A DNA stretch of 64,000 nt, from assembly GCA_015063085.1 (NCBI GenBank), contig SUTD01000001.1, positions 1 to 64,000 on the forward strand. The letters run 5' to 3'. Position numbers and translations under genes: made by a program. Every line of letters begins with the position of its first letter. Positions within the stretch are counted from its first letter, which is position 1. This DNA is from Methanocorpusculum parvum (GTDB lineage: Archaea; Halobacteriota; Methanomicrobia; Methanomicrobiales; Methanocorpusculaceae). Under the pieces are notes generated by a model. The model saw only the letters and a list, made by a program, of their open reading frames with translations, was not told the DNA's origin and did no database searches. This document shows, one piece after another, positions 8,140-16,970 of this stretch.

Positions 8140-10266
8140 TCAAATTAACTTTACTGTATCGTTCTTCGGCGTTAAGAGTTCTCCGTTTCGCCTCATCGTT
8201 TCAATCATCTTCTCGACTTCTTCTTTCGTGTAGTTCATCGAGACCATCTTTGCATACACTGCATCAATCTTTGCAGCACCTCCGTCCATACACTCCTTAA
8301 TCGTGTCTTTTAAGTCACGGCGAAGCGTACGTCCTGCTTTTGTGGTGCCGGATGCAATCTTATCGATGTCGAGATTTCCGGTCTTTGGATCGTAGGCGAC
8401 CTGCCGTAAGCAGGTATCAACGATTTTGATGACCCGCTTTGCATCCTCCATCTCGATTGTGTCAGCCAGACGGACACGGGCACTTGCTTCAGCAAGTCTG
8501 ACGAGTGCTTCCAGCTGACGTGCGGTAACCGGGACTGGTTTATCCTGATTATCGTATGCAACGCTTCTGAGTTTCTTGTAATACTCAACAAGGGAATCCT
8601 TTGCTTCCGGTGTTAAGAGCGGGAAGCAGGTTCGTTTTGCATATGCGAGATACTTTCGAAGCATTACTGCATCGATTTCTGCGGTAACCGGAGCCAGTTC
8701 CTGCTTGAAATACTCGTCGTCCGCTCCGGGAATCGGGTATTTCTGATGCCGCATAATCTTCTCTCCTGCCGAGTGGGCCTTTAAGATGTGATTTGCAATG
8801 TTTAAATCGCGGGTTTCGTTTGGCTCATCCTTTAAGATAAAGATGAGGTCGAAACGGGAGAGAAGCGACGGCGGCATGTTAATCTGCTCGGAGATGTTTG
8901 AATACTCGTCAAATCTTCCAAGCTTCGGGTTTGCCGCTCCAAGGAGTGAACAGCGGGTTCGAAGGGTTGCGTTGATTCCGGCTTTTGCAATGGAGATGGA
9001 CTGCTGTTCCATTGCTTCGTGAAGCGAGGAACGGTCATCTTTCTGCATTTTATCCATTTCATCAACTGCTGCCATTCCCTTGTCTGCGAGAACTAACGCT
9101 CCTGCCTCAAGTGTCCATCTGCCGTCGCCTAAGTCATCTTTTACGGCAGCAGCTGTCAGACCGGCAGATGATGCGGATTTTCCGGAGGTATAGACACCGC
9201 GCGGAGCAAGTTTGATGACATAGCGTAAAATCTGCGATTTTGCAATACCCGGGTCACCAACCAGGAGCATGTGAATGTCTCCGCGAAGACTGCTTCCGTC
9301 CGGCATCTCTTTGGCAATTCCGCCAAAGAGCTGCAAAGCGATTGCCTCTTTTACGTCTTCATTTCCGTAAATCGTCGGGGCAATTGAGCGGGCAATTTTT
9401 CCGTAGATTCCGGGATCTTTTGCCATCTCAACGATTGCTGCTTCGTCCTCTTCGGTGATGTTAACCTCTTCGAACTCTTTTACCGAGATTTCGATGGAGT
9501 TGCATTCGATGTAGAGGTCAAAGACGGTACTCTTCTGTCCGTTCTGTACACGCTGAACGCTTCGAAGAATTCCGTTAATAATGACACGGTCTCCCGGGGT
9601 TACTGTTCCGCAGATATCGTCAATGCAGTCGATATCAATTGTCTGCGGCTGTTCTCCTCCGCGAAGACCTTCCGGTGTTTCCTGGACACGCAGTTTCTGC
9701 GAATCAATGAATGTCGAAAGACTCTGAACAAGTTCGAGCTTTTTCTGCGTACACTCCGCATTTCCGCACATGTCCGGCTCGCTGTAGCTTCCATACTCCT
9801 GGGCTTTTTTCGTGATATGCCCGTTTGCACAGCGGAATGCTCCAACGACAAGCCTTGGGCGGACTTCGGTTGCACGCCGGATAATTCCATCCACACTGAT
9901 GAATTTGTTGATGTGTTCGGAGCGGATATCGCGAACCAGCGTTTTTCTTGGAAGGCGGATGAACCGGATGTTTGTTTTACTGATGATTTCATCCGAGATG
10001 TCGTTTCCTTCGAGGTCTTTCCCGGAGATCAAGTGAGCGGCACGGATTGCGTCTTTGATGTCGTTTAAGGTCTTTCCCGGATGTTCGAGCAGTTCATCTG
10101 CTAAAATTGTTCCGGTCTTACCATATTTTTCGAGGACATCGTATCCGATTTCCAGAGAGCGGGTGCTCGGGAATTCACGCGATATTTTATTGAGCTGGGC
10201 TTTGCATTTCTTTTTTAAGAAGCCTGCCCATTGTTCGGCTCTGTCGATTACTTCGAGTTCTTCCAC
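8140..10266 (-). CDS. mcm: Replicative DNA helicase MCM
   Basis: A 708-residue minichromosome maintenance helicase, complete and without an intein. The N-terminal domain includes a zinc-ribbon-like cluster (FRCANGH at 145-150, CGNAEC at 167-172). The AAA+ domain has the MCM variant Walker A GDPGIAKS at 337-344, Walker B ending in AAVDEMDKM near 399-407, and the arginine-finger SRFD at 470-473. The C-terminal region carries a winged-helix-like segment (about 640-708). It unwinds DNA ahead of the replication fork as a homohexamer. It is divergent from the marker-9 gene across a 104-bp promoter gap. Confidence 0.97.
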   Translation of the reverse strand: MEELEVIDRAEQWAGFLKKKCKAQLNKISREFPSTRSLEIGYDVLEKYGKTGTILADELLEHPGKTLNDIKDAIRAAHLISGKDLEGNDISDEIISKTNIRFIRLPRKTLVRDIRSEHINKFISVDGIIRRATEVRPRLVVGAFRCANGHITKKAQEYGSYSEPDMCGNAECTQKKLELVQSLSTFIDSQKLRVQETPEGLRGGEQPQTIDIDCIDDICGTVTPGDRVIINGILRSVQRVQNGQKSTVFDLYIECNSIEISVKEFEEVNITEEDEAAIVEMAKDPGIYGKIARSIAPTIYGNEDVKEAIALQLFGGIAKEMPDGSSLRGDIHMLLVGDPGIAKSQILRYVIKLAPRGVYTSGKSASSAGLTAAAVKDDLGDGRWTLEAGALVLADKGMAAVDEMDKMQKDDRSSLHEAMEQQSISIAKAGINATLRTRCSLLGAANPKLGRFDEYSNISEQINMPPSLLSRFDLIFILKDEPNETRDLNIANHILKAHSAGEKIMRHQKYPIPGADDEYFKQELAPVTAEIDAVMLRKYLAYAKRTCFPLLTPEAKDSLVEYYKKLRSVAYDNQDKPVPVTARQLEALVRLAEASARVRLADTIEMEDAKRVIKIVDTCLRQVAYDPKTGNLDIDKIASGTTKAGRTLRRDLKDTIKECMDGGAAKIDAVYAKMVSMNYTKEEVEKMIETMRRNGELLTPKNDTVKLI

Positions 10267-10370
10267 ACTTCCTCCTTGTGGTAACTATATGATGCGGCTG
10301 GGGATAAGGGCTTTGGTACTTATGTTACCCAAGAGAATAATACGCTATAGAGCATACATATATCATTCAA

Positions 10371-11468
10371 ATGGCAGGAAACAGCAGGTTCATATCACTC
10401 CTTGGAAAGCAGCTCAAGACACCTATCGTTCTTTCATCGATGGCAGGCATTACCGATGCCGCATATGTGGTTGAGCGGGCAGAGCATGCCGGTGTCGCCT
10501 TTATTGGCGGATACAGCATTGACGATGCCGCAAAGAAGGCCTCAAAGGAAATCGAGGCATGCGGCAGAAAAGAGTTCGATGTCTCTTTTGACGACATCGC
10601 AACCGAACTCGCCATGCTTGAAGATGCAGGAGTTGTTGCAGGACTGAACCTGAGGGGAGGAACAAAAGAGGCATTCTTAGAGGCAGCTGAGGTCTTTGGT
10701 TCCGATGTCATCTATGAAATCGATGCTCACTGCAGACAGCCGCCAATGGTTGATGCCGGATGCGGAGAAGCACTCTTAAAAGATACTGCCCGCCTTTGTG
10801 AGATTGTCTCTGCCTTAGCTGAGGCAGGATACACTGTTTCGGTTAAGATCAGAGCAGGCATTACTGATGATAAGGCCTTAGCAAAAGCTCTCTGGAAGGC
10901 CGGGGCACGCATTCTCCATGTTGATTTAATGGACTTTGGCGCATCCAAGCTCAGACAGATTCGAAACAGCTGTCCGTTAGTCATTATCGCAAACAATGGT
11001 GTTGATTCTCCGGATACTATGATGGAGTATTTCTCCCATGGAGCAGATTTGGTTTCCCTTGCCCGCCGTGCAGAACCTGCGGTATTGACCCTTCTTGACC
11101 GCTACATCAGAGCCATTGCTGACGAGGTCGGTTGGTACAATGCTCCAAAGCAGCTCTGCCGCGGAGGAGATTACCGCTCTCTTGCCTTCTGCTGTATGCC
11201 AATTAAGCAGTGTGCCCTGCTTCCAACCTTAAACACCATTGGCTTTGAGTACGGAGAGTACACTCAGCTCAAAGAGGAAGCAGTTGCCGGAACCCCGCTT
11301 TCTGAGGGAAGCCACACCTGCTTTGGCAGCCTTGCTTTCTGCTGTAAGTCCTCCACTCCCTGTATGTTCCGTGATATGACGTTAAAGTCAATCAAGCTTC
11401 CAAAGAACGAATACATGAAGCTGAAGCGTGAACTCTCTGAAGTTATCATGGATGAAATCTTCCGGTGA
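10371..11468 (+). CDS. Methanogenesis marker protein 9 (TIM-barrel, Cys-rich C-terminus)
   Basis: 365 residues. Residues 1-250 resemble a flavin-type TIM barrel of the dihydrouridine-synthase/dihydroorotate-dehydrogenase kind (IVLSSMAGITDAAYVV, TVSVKIRAGITDD, GADLVSLARRAEP). Residues about 255-335 are a Cys-rich module with paired cysteines: LCRGGDYRSLAFCCMPIKQC, then CFGSLAFCCKSSTPC. That module is the signature of methanogenesis marker protein 9, found essentially only in methanogens. Its reaction is unknown; a redox or Fe-S flavoenzyme in cofactor or McrA-related maturation is my inference. It leads a three-gene operon, with the CitG-like gene 3 bp downstream. Confidence 0.9.
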   Translation: MAGNSRFISLLGKQLKTPIVLSSMAGITDAAYVVERAEHAGVAFIGGYSIDDAAKKASKEIEACGRKEFDVSFDDIATELAMLEDAGVVAGLNLRGGTKEAFLEAAEVFGSDVIYEIDAHCRQPPMVDAGCGEALLKDTARLCEIVSALAEAGYTVSVKIRAGITDDKALAKALWKAGARILHVDLMDFGASKLRQIRNSCPLVIIANNGVDSPDTMMEYFSHGADLVSLARRAEPAVLTLLDRYIRAIADEVGWYNAPKQLCRGGDYRSLAFCCMPIKQCALLPTLNTIGFEYGEYTQLKEEAVAGTPLSEGSHTCFGSLAFCCKSSTPCMFRDMTLKSIKLPKNEYMKLKRELSEVIMDEIFR

Positions 11469-11471
11469 ATT

Positions 11472-12284
11472 ATGCTGAGTGCTGAAAACGCTGCTGAACT
11501 TGCCGAGTTTGCCATGCTCCTTGAGGTTTGCGCAAAGCGTAAGCCGGGAAACATTGACCGCGAGCATGATTATGATGACACCCGCTTAGAGCATTTCTTA
11601 AACTCGGCGGTTCGTGCCAGAAAGATTTTCCAGAACATTCACGGCATGGCTTTAGGGGATGCTATGTACGAGGCAGTTCGCCTCACAAACGGCCATTCCG
11701 GAGGAAACACTCACTTCGGGGCATTTATTCTGCTTCTGCCGCTTTTGAAAGGAAAAGGCATCGAGGGTGCATGCCGCGTGGTTAAAGAGACTACGGTTGA
11801 CGATGCTGTAATGTTCTATAAGGCGTTCGGGCTTACTGCAGTTCGCGTCTCTGAAACTTCTGATATGGATATCAACGATCCGGAGTCGCTGAACCGTTTA
11901 CGCGAAGACGGCATGACGATGTATGATGTCATGGAGTTCTCTGCAGAAAACGATATGGTTGCCCGTGAGTGGACGAACGGGTTTGCCTTAACCCGCGAAA
12001 TGGCAGATCTCTTAAAGGCTGCTGAAGGCGGAAGTTCTGCGATTCCGGCTGTTTTCTTGGAGATGCTTTCCCGCCACTTAGATACGTTTGTTATCAAGAA
12101 GTTTGGACCGGCAACGGCTGAAGAGCTTCGAAACTCTGCGATGATGGCCAAAAACGGTCTGCTGTCTGAAGAGATTCTGGATGCCTGGTGTATTGCCGAA
12201 GGAATTAATCCTGGATCTCTTGCAGACATCTGTATTGCCGGAATCTTTATCGCACTCATCGAGGGATGGGAATGGGATTACTGA
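11472..12284 (+). CDS. CitG-like triphosphoribosyl-dephospho-CoA synthase family protein
   Basis: 270 residues, all-helical, with the family motifs EVCAKRKPGNIDREHDYDDT near the N-terminus, NGHSGGNTHFGAF in the middle, and conserved acidic and Asn residues that bind ATP and Mg. CitG/MdcB enzymes join dephospho-CoA to ATP to make the citrate-lyase prosthetic group. No citrate or malonate lyase genes are present here, so the archaeal member probably does an analogous nucleotide-tail reaction on another cofactor. Methylotroph C1-cofactor clusters also pair this family with DUF447, as I recall. It starts 3 bp after marker 9 and overlaps the next gene by 19 bp. Confidence 0.8.
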   Translation: MLSAENAAELAEFAMLLEVCAKRKPGNIDREHDYDDTRLEHFLNSAVRARKIFQNIHGMALGDAMYEAVRLTNGHSGGNTHFGAFILLLPLLKGKGIEGACRVVKETTVDDAVMFYKAFGLTAVRVSETSDMDINDPESLNRLREDGMTMYDVMEFSAENDMVAREWTNGFALTREMADLLKAAEGGSSAIPAVFLEMLSRHLDTFVIKKFGPATAEELRNSAMMAKNGLLSEEILDAWCIAEGINPGSLADICIAGIFIALIEGWEWDY

Positions 12285-12826
12285 GTTTTGGTATCAACGA
12301 AGTTATTGCCGTCACGAAAGATAATGCCGCTCCAATCGGGATTATTCTGCGCGAAGGGCAGTGTCCGAAGATGATTCTCTTTAAGGGTTCAAAAACAGAA
12401 GAGAATATCAGAAAATATGGATGGGTTACGGCAAACTTTGTCTCCTGTGCTTCTCTGTATGCACGCTATGCCTTCGAGGATGTGAATGCAGAGGAACTTA
12501 CCTCTGCTGGTGATATGCAGCGGTTATCTGATGCTGATGCCTGGATTGGATTTACTGCCGCAGTCACGCATGAGACCGGGCAGACATATATGGTTGATTT
12601 AACGCCGGTGTGCGAGGAAGTTCTTTCGCCCGGAGTTCGCCGGGTTAACCGCGGGTTCGATGCAGTAATTGATGCATCCGTTCATGCAACCCGGTACGTG
12701 TTTAATCATTCAGACGAGCTGAGGCAGAGAATTCTGTATGATTTTGAGCTTATCCGCAAATGCGGCGGAGAGGATGAGATTTCTGCTATGAAAATTTTAG
12801 GGGAACATACCGGCATTTCTCTTTGA
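12266..12826 (+). CDS. DUF447 family protein (flavin-reductase-like split barrel)
   Basis: 186 residues with the DUF447 pattern: GINEVIAVTKDNAAPIGI at the N-terminus, the GWVTANFVSCASLYARYAFED segment, and AVIDASVHATRY towards the C-terminus. Structures of the family show an FMN-binding split barrel; no reaction is established. Two starts, ATG 12266 and ATG 12272, both overlap the CitG-like gene, so translation is coupled. Co-operonic placement with marker protein 9 and a CitG-like enzyme points to synthesis of a methanogenic cofactor (methanofuran or tetrahydromethanopterin type). That role is inferred from context only. Confidence 0.8.
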   Translation: MGMGLLSFGINEVIAVTKDNAAPIGIILREGQCPKMILFKGSKTEENIRKYGWVTANFVSCASLYARYAFEDVNAEELTSAGDMQRLSDADAWIGFTAAVTHETGQTYMVDLTPVCEEVLSPGVRRVNRGFDAVIDASVHATRYVFNHSDELRQRILYDFELIRKCGGEDEISAMKILGEHTGISL

Positions 12827-12844
12827 ACCGGATTGAGAAATTCT

Positions 12845-12950
12845 GTTTCGCGAAAGTGCTCAATTCCGAAGAATAATTCGGCAAATCAAAATCAAACCAA
12901 TTATCAATCTTCTTTTTACATGATTTTTTGAAACGCGGAGGCACTTTCGT
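12845..12950. other. Intergenic region with long-range inverted repeat and hairpins
   Basis: Between DUF447 and the radical SAM gene, TTTCGCGAAA (a perfect 10-bp palindrome, 12846-12855) overlaps CGAAAGTGC at 12851-12859. The latter is exactly complementary to GCACTTTCG at 12941-12949. Inside lies a CCGAA...TTCGG hairpin (12866-12881) and T-rich tracts. It could be the DUF447 terminator region, a small RNA, or a regulatory element of the downstream gene. Strand and expression are unknown. Confidence 0.3.
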
Positions 12951-12966
12951 ACCGCGCGGTCCGGGG

Positions 12967-12974
12967 TTTATATA
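12967..12974 (+). promoter_or_regulatory. TATA box of the radical SAM gene
   Basis: TTTATATA lies about 30 bp before ATG 13000. With the usual TATA-to-start distance of about 25-27 bp, transcription would begin at or within a few bases of the ATG, so the mRNA is probably leaderless. There is no Shine-Dalgarno sequence before the ATG, in agreement. Confidence 0.6.
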
Positions 12975-12999
12975 TCTCTGCATCGAAGTATGATATGTA

Positions 13000-14040
13000 A
13001 TGTCTGAACTGACGCGGAAAATCGAACAGGCAACGCGGACGCCGTTTTTTGATCAGACCGGAAGGACTGAGGGAAAGACCCGCCGCTGCGAGCCCTTAAA
13101 GATTCTGCTTGAAGGTACCTGTTCTTTTGACTGTGCCTACTGCGAGGTCTGTACCAAAAAGAAGGGCATCAGTTTTACCCCGGAAGAGATGGCACACGGA
13201 TTCCTGGAACTTCACCGCCAGGGACGTGTCGGCGGTCTTCTATTAAGTACCGGGATTCCTCGTGGCGATACGGACCTTGGAATGGAACGTCTCACTGAAA
13301 CTGCCCGCCTGATTCGAAACGGAGGATTTACTGGGTATCTGCATCTCAAAGTTCTCCCGGGAGCGTCGCGTTTCGATATTGCCGAGATGGCAAAGTATGC
13401 AACAAGATTGAGTATTAATCTTGAGGCTCCGGATGCTTCCCATCTCGCTGAACTCGCCACGGTAAAGGAGTATAAATCCGATTTGCTGCTCCGCCATAAA
13501 TGGCTGGCGGAAATTATGCCGCATAAGCATTCCACACAGTTTGTTGTCGGGGCTTCTGATGAAACGGATTATGATATTTTCCGGACCGTGATGACGAGTT
13601 ATGAGAAATATAACCCGGCAAGGGTTTACTACTCCGCATTTCATGCTATTTCAAACACCCCCCTTGAGACTCATGAAAACACCCCTGTCTGGCGGGCTAA
13701 CCGCTGGTATCAGGTTGATGCCCTGCTTCGGCTGTATGGATATACGAGGCAGGAGACATCATCTGTTTTTGACGACGATGGAATGCTTTTGAACACTGAC
13801 CCGAAAGTCCTTCTGGCACGCAGTCTGCCGCAGGTAAATCCGGCAGAAGCGGATTTCACTGAACTTATCCGTGTTCCGGGAATCGGACCTGTTTCTGCAC
13901 AGAGAATCCTGCAGGTTCGCGGAACAGAAAACGTACAAAACCCGCGTATTCTCAAAGACCTGGGCGTTGTGATGAAGCGTGCGCTTCCGTATCTCTCTCT
14001 TGGAAAAACAAAGCAGACACGGCTTTGTGCGTTTACGTGA
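13000..14040 (+). CDS. Radical SAM protein with C-terminal helix-hairpin-helix
   Basis: 346 residues. The radical SAM cluster motif is CSFDCAYC with cysteines 41, 45 and 48 (CxxxCxxC). The TIM-barrel part runs to about residue 250. At about 285-302 a helix-hairpin-helix (RVPGIGPVSAQRILQVRG) adds a non-specific DNA- or RNA-binding unit. This pairing matches the family annotated as putative DNA modification/repair radical SAM protein, which in bacteria neighbours a UDG-like glycosylase. No glycosylase gene is next to it here. The C-terminus stops shortly after the HhH region, so it is somewhat shorter than the bacterial proteins I know. The mRNA is probably leaderless. Confidence 0.85.
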   Translation: MSELTRKIEQATRTPFFDQTGRTEGKTRRCEPLKILLEGTCSFDCAYCEVCTKKKGISFTPEEMAHGFLELHRQGRVGGLLLSTGIPRGDTDLGMERLTETARLIRNGGFTGYLHLKVLPGASRFDIAEMAKYATRLSINLEAPDASHLAELATVKEYKSDLLLRHKWLAEIMPHKHSTQFVVGASDETDYDIFRTVMTSYEKYNPARVYYSAFHAISNTPLETHENTPVWRANRWYQVDALLRLYGYTRQETSSVFDDDGMLLNTDPKVLLARSLPQVNPAEADFTELIRVPGIGPVSAQRILQVRGTENVQNPRILKDLGVVMKRALPYLSLGKTKQTRLCAFT

Positions 14041-14056
14041 AAAAAAAGTATGTTGG

Positions 14057-14704
14057 TTAGATGATAACCGTATTTCCCGGATGCAGGAGTTCTGCCTTCA
14101 TACCGGTTGTTAAATCAATTGCCCGCTTAAAGTCTGCTAAATCCTGCTTGATTGCCGGGAAAGTATTGTAATGCATGGGAATTACCAGCGGGGCACCCAC
14201 AAATTCTGCAGCAATCATGGCTTCTTCAGGTCCCATAGTATAGTGTCCGCCTGCCGGAAGAAGAGATACATCCGGATGATAGAGAGAGCCAATCAGTTTC
14301 ATATCCGAGAAGAGTCCGGTATCTCCTGCATGATACACGCATGCCCCATCCATCTGTACTACAAATCCGCATGGCTCTCCCATATAGATTGGAACACCGT
14401 TTTCCTCAAGAGAGTTCGAGTGCTCGGCATGAACCATCGTGATTTTGACGCCGTCTTCCTCTACAGTTCCGCCGATATTCATCCCGACTGCATCAACGCC
14501 TTTCTGTCTCAGCCATCCAGCAAGTTCATGGGATGCATAGGTCTTTGGAAACTTCTCCGGGAAATCACCCAAATGGTCTCCGTGCGCATGAGTAATCAGT
14601 ACAATATCTGCGTCAATATTTTCCCCTAAGGGCATCGGGTCGATGATGATTTTTTTCGAACCGGATAACATGAAGCAGGCATGTCCTGCAAACGTAATCT
14701 CCAT
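14057..14704 (-). CDS. UPF0173-type metallo-beta-lactamase-fold hydrolase
   Basis: 215 residues of the metal-dependent hydrolase family UPF0173 (UlaG-like). The metal motif THAHGDHLGD places the HxHxDH residues at 39-44. Further metal ligands follow in VYHAGDTGLFSDM and in the C-terminal VIPMHYNTFPA. The fold hydrolyses esters, lactones or phosphodiesters in relatives; the substrate is unknown. It is transcribed towards the radical SAM gene, with a 16-bp A/T-rich gap that probably serves as terminator for both. Confidence 0.85.
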   Translation of the reverse strand: MEITFAGHACFMLSGSKKIIIDPMPLGENIDADIVLITHAHGDHLGDFPEKFPKTYASHELAGWLRQKGVDAVGMNIGGTVEEDGVKITMVHAEHSNSLEENGVPIYMGEPCGFVVQMDGACVYHAGDTGLFSDMKLIGSLYHPDVSLLPAGGHYTMGPEEAMIAAEFVGAPLVIPMHYNTFPAIKQDLADFKRAIDLTTGMKAELLHPGNTVII

Positions 14705-14790
14705 GATTATTTGTAGGTAAAAGACTGCTTTATGTCTTTCGGGAAAGTACCGTATGATTCATATTTTGCGATAACAAATCTGTAAGAATT

Positions 14791-16212
14791 ATGTACCGCG
14801 TTGTCGAAAACCCAGCCCATCAGAAACTTCTGATGCTGATTTCCGCATTTGCCATCTTCATGGACAGTCTGGATAGTTCGATTGTCAATGTGGCAATGCC
14901 GGTGATTGCAGCAGAGTACGGAATCGATATTTCTGCCGGTTCCTGGATTGTGATGGCGTATCTGCTCATCATGGCAGGATTTATTCTCGCATTCGGACGG
15001 GTTGCAGACAACGGAAAAATCCGCGAAGTTTTTTCGATTGGATTTTTCATCTTCGCAGCAGGTTCGCTTCTCTCAGCAGTTGCCCCGGCTCTTTCCGTAA
15101 TGATTGCTGCCCGCGGTCTGCAGGGCCTTGGCGCCTCCATGATTGCAGCGGCTGCCCCGCTTCTTATAACCCGGTTTCTGCCGGAAGGAAAACGCGGGCT
15201 TGGAATGGGAGTGATTGCCACAACCGGAGGAATTGCCCTGACCTTCGGCCCTCCGCTCGGCGGTCTCCTTACGGCATACCTTTCCTGGCACTGGATCTTC
15301 TTAATCAATGTTCCAATCGGAATTGCCGCTATCGCCTTTGCCCGTGCAGTCATACCGAAACCGGAAAGAAAACCGGAAAAAGACCCGTTCGACTGGAAGG
15401 GAACCTGGCTGATGTTTGCCGCCATTGCATCAGTAATCCTCTTCCTGGAAAGAGGGCCGGTTCTTGGCTGGACAAGCATCGAAAGCATTGTAACAGGCAC
15501 TGTCTTTGCTGTGTCTCTTATCTGGTTCATCATCCACTCGCTGAAATCAGATAATCCTCTGCTGAATGTCCGCATCTTTACCAACTGGAAGTTCAGTGCG
15601 GTTTCCCTGTCCTATCTCTTAACCTGCGGAGTGTTTGCCGGTGTCATGTATATGGTCCCCTATTACATGCAGACTTCATTATCTCTTGATGCCGCAGTTT
15701 CGGGTTTCCTGCTGATGATATCTGCGGTAATCACTGCATTGGTTGGAATCCCGGTTGGGGCATGGAGCGACAGAATCGGCTGCCGAACCCCGTGTATCTT
15801 AGCAGCGGTTTTTAGAATCTCGTTCTGTCTGATTCTGCTGTTTATCCTGCCTCAGTGGGGAGTTATCGCACTTCTTCCCGCTCTTGTCTGTATGGGACTT
15901 GCCTTCGGCATCTCCGGCGGACCTGCGACAACCCGTATTGTACAGTTTGCCCCGAAGGGAGAGGAGGGAGCCGGCACCTCGGTAATGATTACCGCTGATT
16001 TCCTTGGAGGTGTTATCGGCGTTGCGGCGTATGTTGTGATGTTCTCATTTGCTGTCCCTCAGTCTATCGGAGTTCCGGTAACTTCGCTTAGCTCTGAGCT
16101 GTTCTTAACAGGATTCCATGCAACCGCAGCACTTGGTCTGGTGTTCGGCATCATTACGCTGATTTTATCTGCGGCAGTTCCAAATCTCCTCGTCCGGCGC
16201 GAGGAGAACTGA
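14791..16212 (+). CDS. MFS drug:proton antiporter, DHA2 (14-helix) family
   Basis: A 473-residue integral membrane protein with 14 predicted helices. Family motifs are visible: FMDSLDSSIVNVAMPVI in helix 1 (motif D1, LDxTIVNVALP-like), RGLQGLGASM in helix 4 region, and the antiporter motif C ALTFGPPLGGLLTAYLSW in helix 5. These place it with EmrB/QacA-type multidrug exporters. Substrate unknown. It stands alone. A second member of the family lies at 46655-48034. Confidence 0.88.
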   Translation: MYRVVENPAHQKLLMLISAFAIFMDSLDSSIVNVAMPVIAAEYGIDISAGSWIVMAYLLIMAGFILAFGRVADNGKIREVFSIGFFIFAAGSLLSAVAPALSVMIAARGLQGLGASMIAAAAPLLITRFLPEGKRGLGMGVIATTGGIALTFGPPLGGLLTAYLSWHWIFLINVPIGIAAIAFARAVIPKPERKPEKDPFDWKGTWLMFAAIASVILFLERGPVLGWTSIESIVTGTVFAVSLIWFIIHSLKSDNPLLNVRIFTNWKFSAVSLSYLLTCGVFAGVMYMVPYYMQTSLSLDAAVSGFLLMISAVITALVGIPVGAWSDRIGCRTPCILAAVFRISFCLILLFILPQWGVIALLPALVCMGLAFGISGGPATTRIVQFAPKGEEGAGTSVMITADFLGGVIGVAAYVVMFSFAVPQSIGVPVTSLSSELFLTGFHATAALGLVFGIITLILSAAVPNLLVRREEN

Positions 16213-16239
16213 ACCGCAAAAACCGGCTGTTTTAAATGG

Positions 16240-16246
16240 TTTATAA
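16240..16246 (+). promoter_or_regulatory. Probable TATA box of the tbp gene
   Basis: TTTATAA in the context ATGGTTTATAAGG lies 50 bp before the tbp start, predicting a leader of about 25 nt. It is assigned by pattern only. No operator is apparent around it. Confidence 0.45.
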
Positions 16247-16296
16247 GGGACCTGACGCGGAAGTATTATGGTCTCTGGCACTTCATTAATATAAAC

Positions 16297-16863
16297 ATGG
16301 ATGATAATGCATATTCTTCTCTGAAGATTGAGAATATTGTTGCGTCTGGTGTTATTGCAGACGAGATTGATCTTGCAGAGATTTCCAGCAAGATTGAAGG
16401 ATGCGAACTCAATACCAAACGTTTCCCGGGAGCAGTCTACCGTATCGATGAGCCGCGTATGGCATCTCTGATTTTCTCCTCCGGCAAGGTCGTTTTAACC
16501 GGTATCAGAAATGAAGAGTCTCTGGGAGAAGGATTAAACAAGGTTCTCTCCTCCTTAAAGGAAGCAGGTGTAAACATTCTGCCGGTTCCAAAGGTTGCCG
16601 TCACCAACATCGTCTGTTCCTACGATATCGGCCGCTTCATCAACTTAAACCGCGTTGTTGCAAAACTCTCCTTAGAAGCAATCGAGTACGAGCCGGAACA
16701 GTTCCCGGGACTGGTCTACAGAATCCGTGACCCGAAGATTGTCGCTCTCCTCTTCTCCTCCGGAAAGATTATCTTAACCGGCGGTAAGAACTTAGCTGAT
16801 GTAAAGAGAGGTCTTGATGTCTTAGAGGCAAGCATCAAAGACGTTCTTGCAGAACAGAAATAA
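16297..16863 (+). CDS. tbp: TATA-box-binding protein (TBP)
   Basis: 188 residues, normal for archaeal TBP. It consists of two direct repeats of about 90 residues: KIENIVASGVIADEIDL...FSSGKVVLTG (about 7-75) and VAVTNIVCSYDIGRFINL...FSSGKIILTGGK (about 98-168). Each forms half of the saddle that bends the TATA box and recruits TFB and RNA polymerase. The FPG and IRDPK motifs are conserved in both halves. Essential general transcription factor; monocistronic. No acidic C-terminal tail is present. Confidence 0.97.
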   Translation: MDDNAYSSLKIENIVASGVIADEIDLAEISSKIEGCELNTKRFPGAVYRIDEPRMASLIFSSGKVVLTGIRNEESLGEGLNKVLSSLKEAGVNILPVPKVAVTNIVCSYDIGRFINLNRVVAKLSLEAIEYEPEQFPGLVYRIRDPKIVALLFSSGKIILTGGKNLADVKRGLDVLEASIKDVLAEQK

Positions 16864-16970
16864 TATCCGAGATTTTATCTCACTCACTTTTTATCCGGTT
16901 TTTCCAACAGCATATCTTCCCAAGAGGAAAACCGAAATTACTGGTAAAAAATAGATGTTTTCTGGAAGAA

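Noticed and set aside
14820-15584. 254-residue minus-strand ORF
   Set aside because: Shadow of the MFS gene; the plus-strand product has full transporter motifs.
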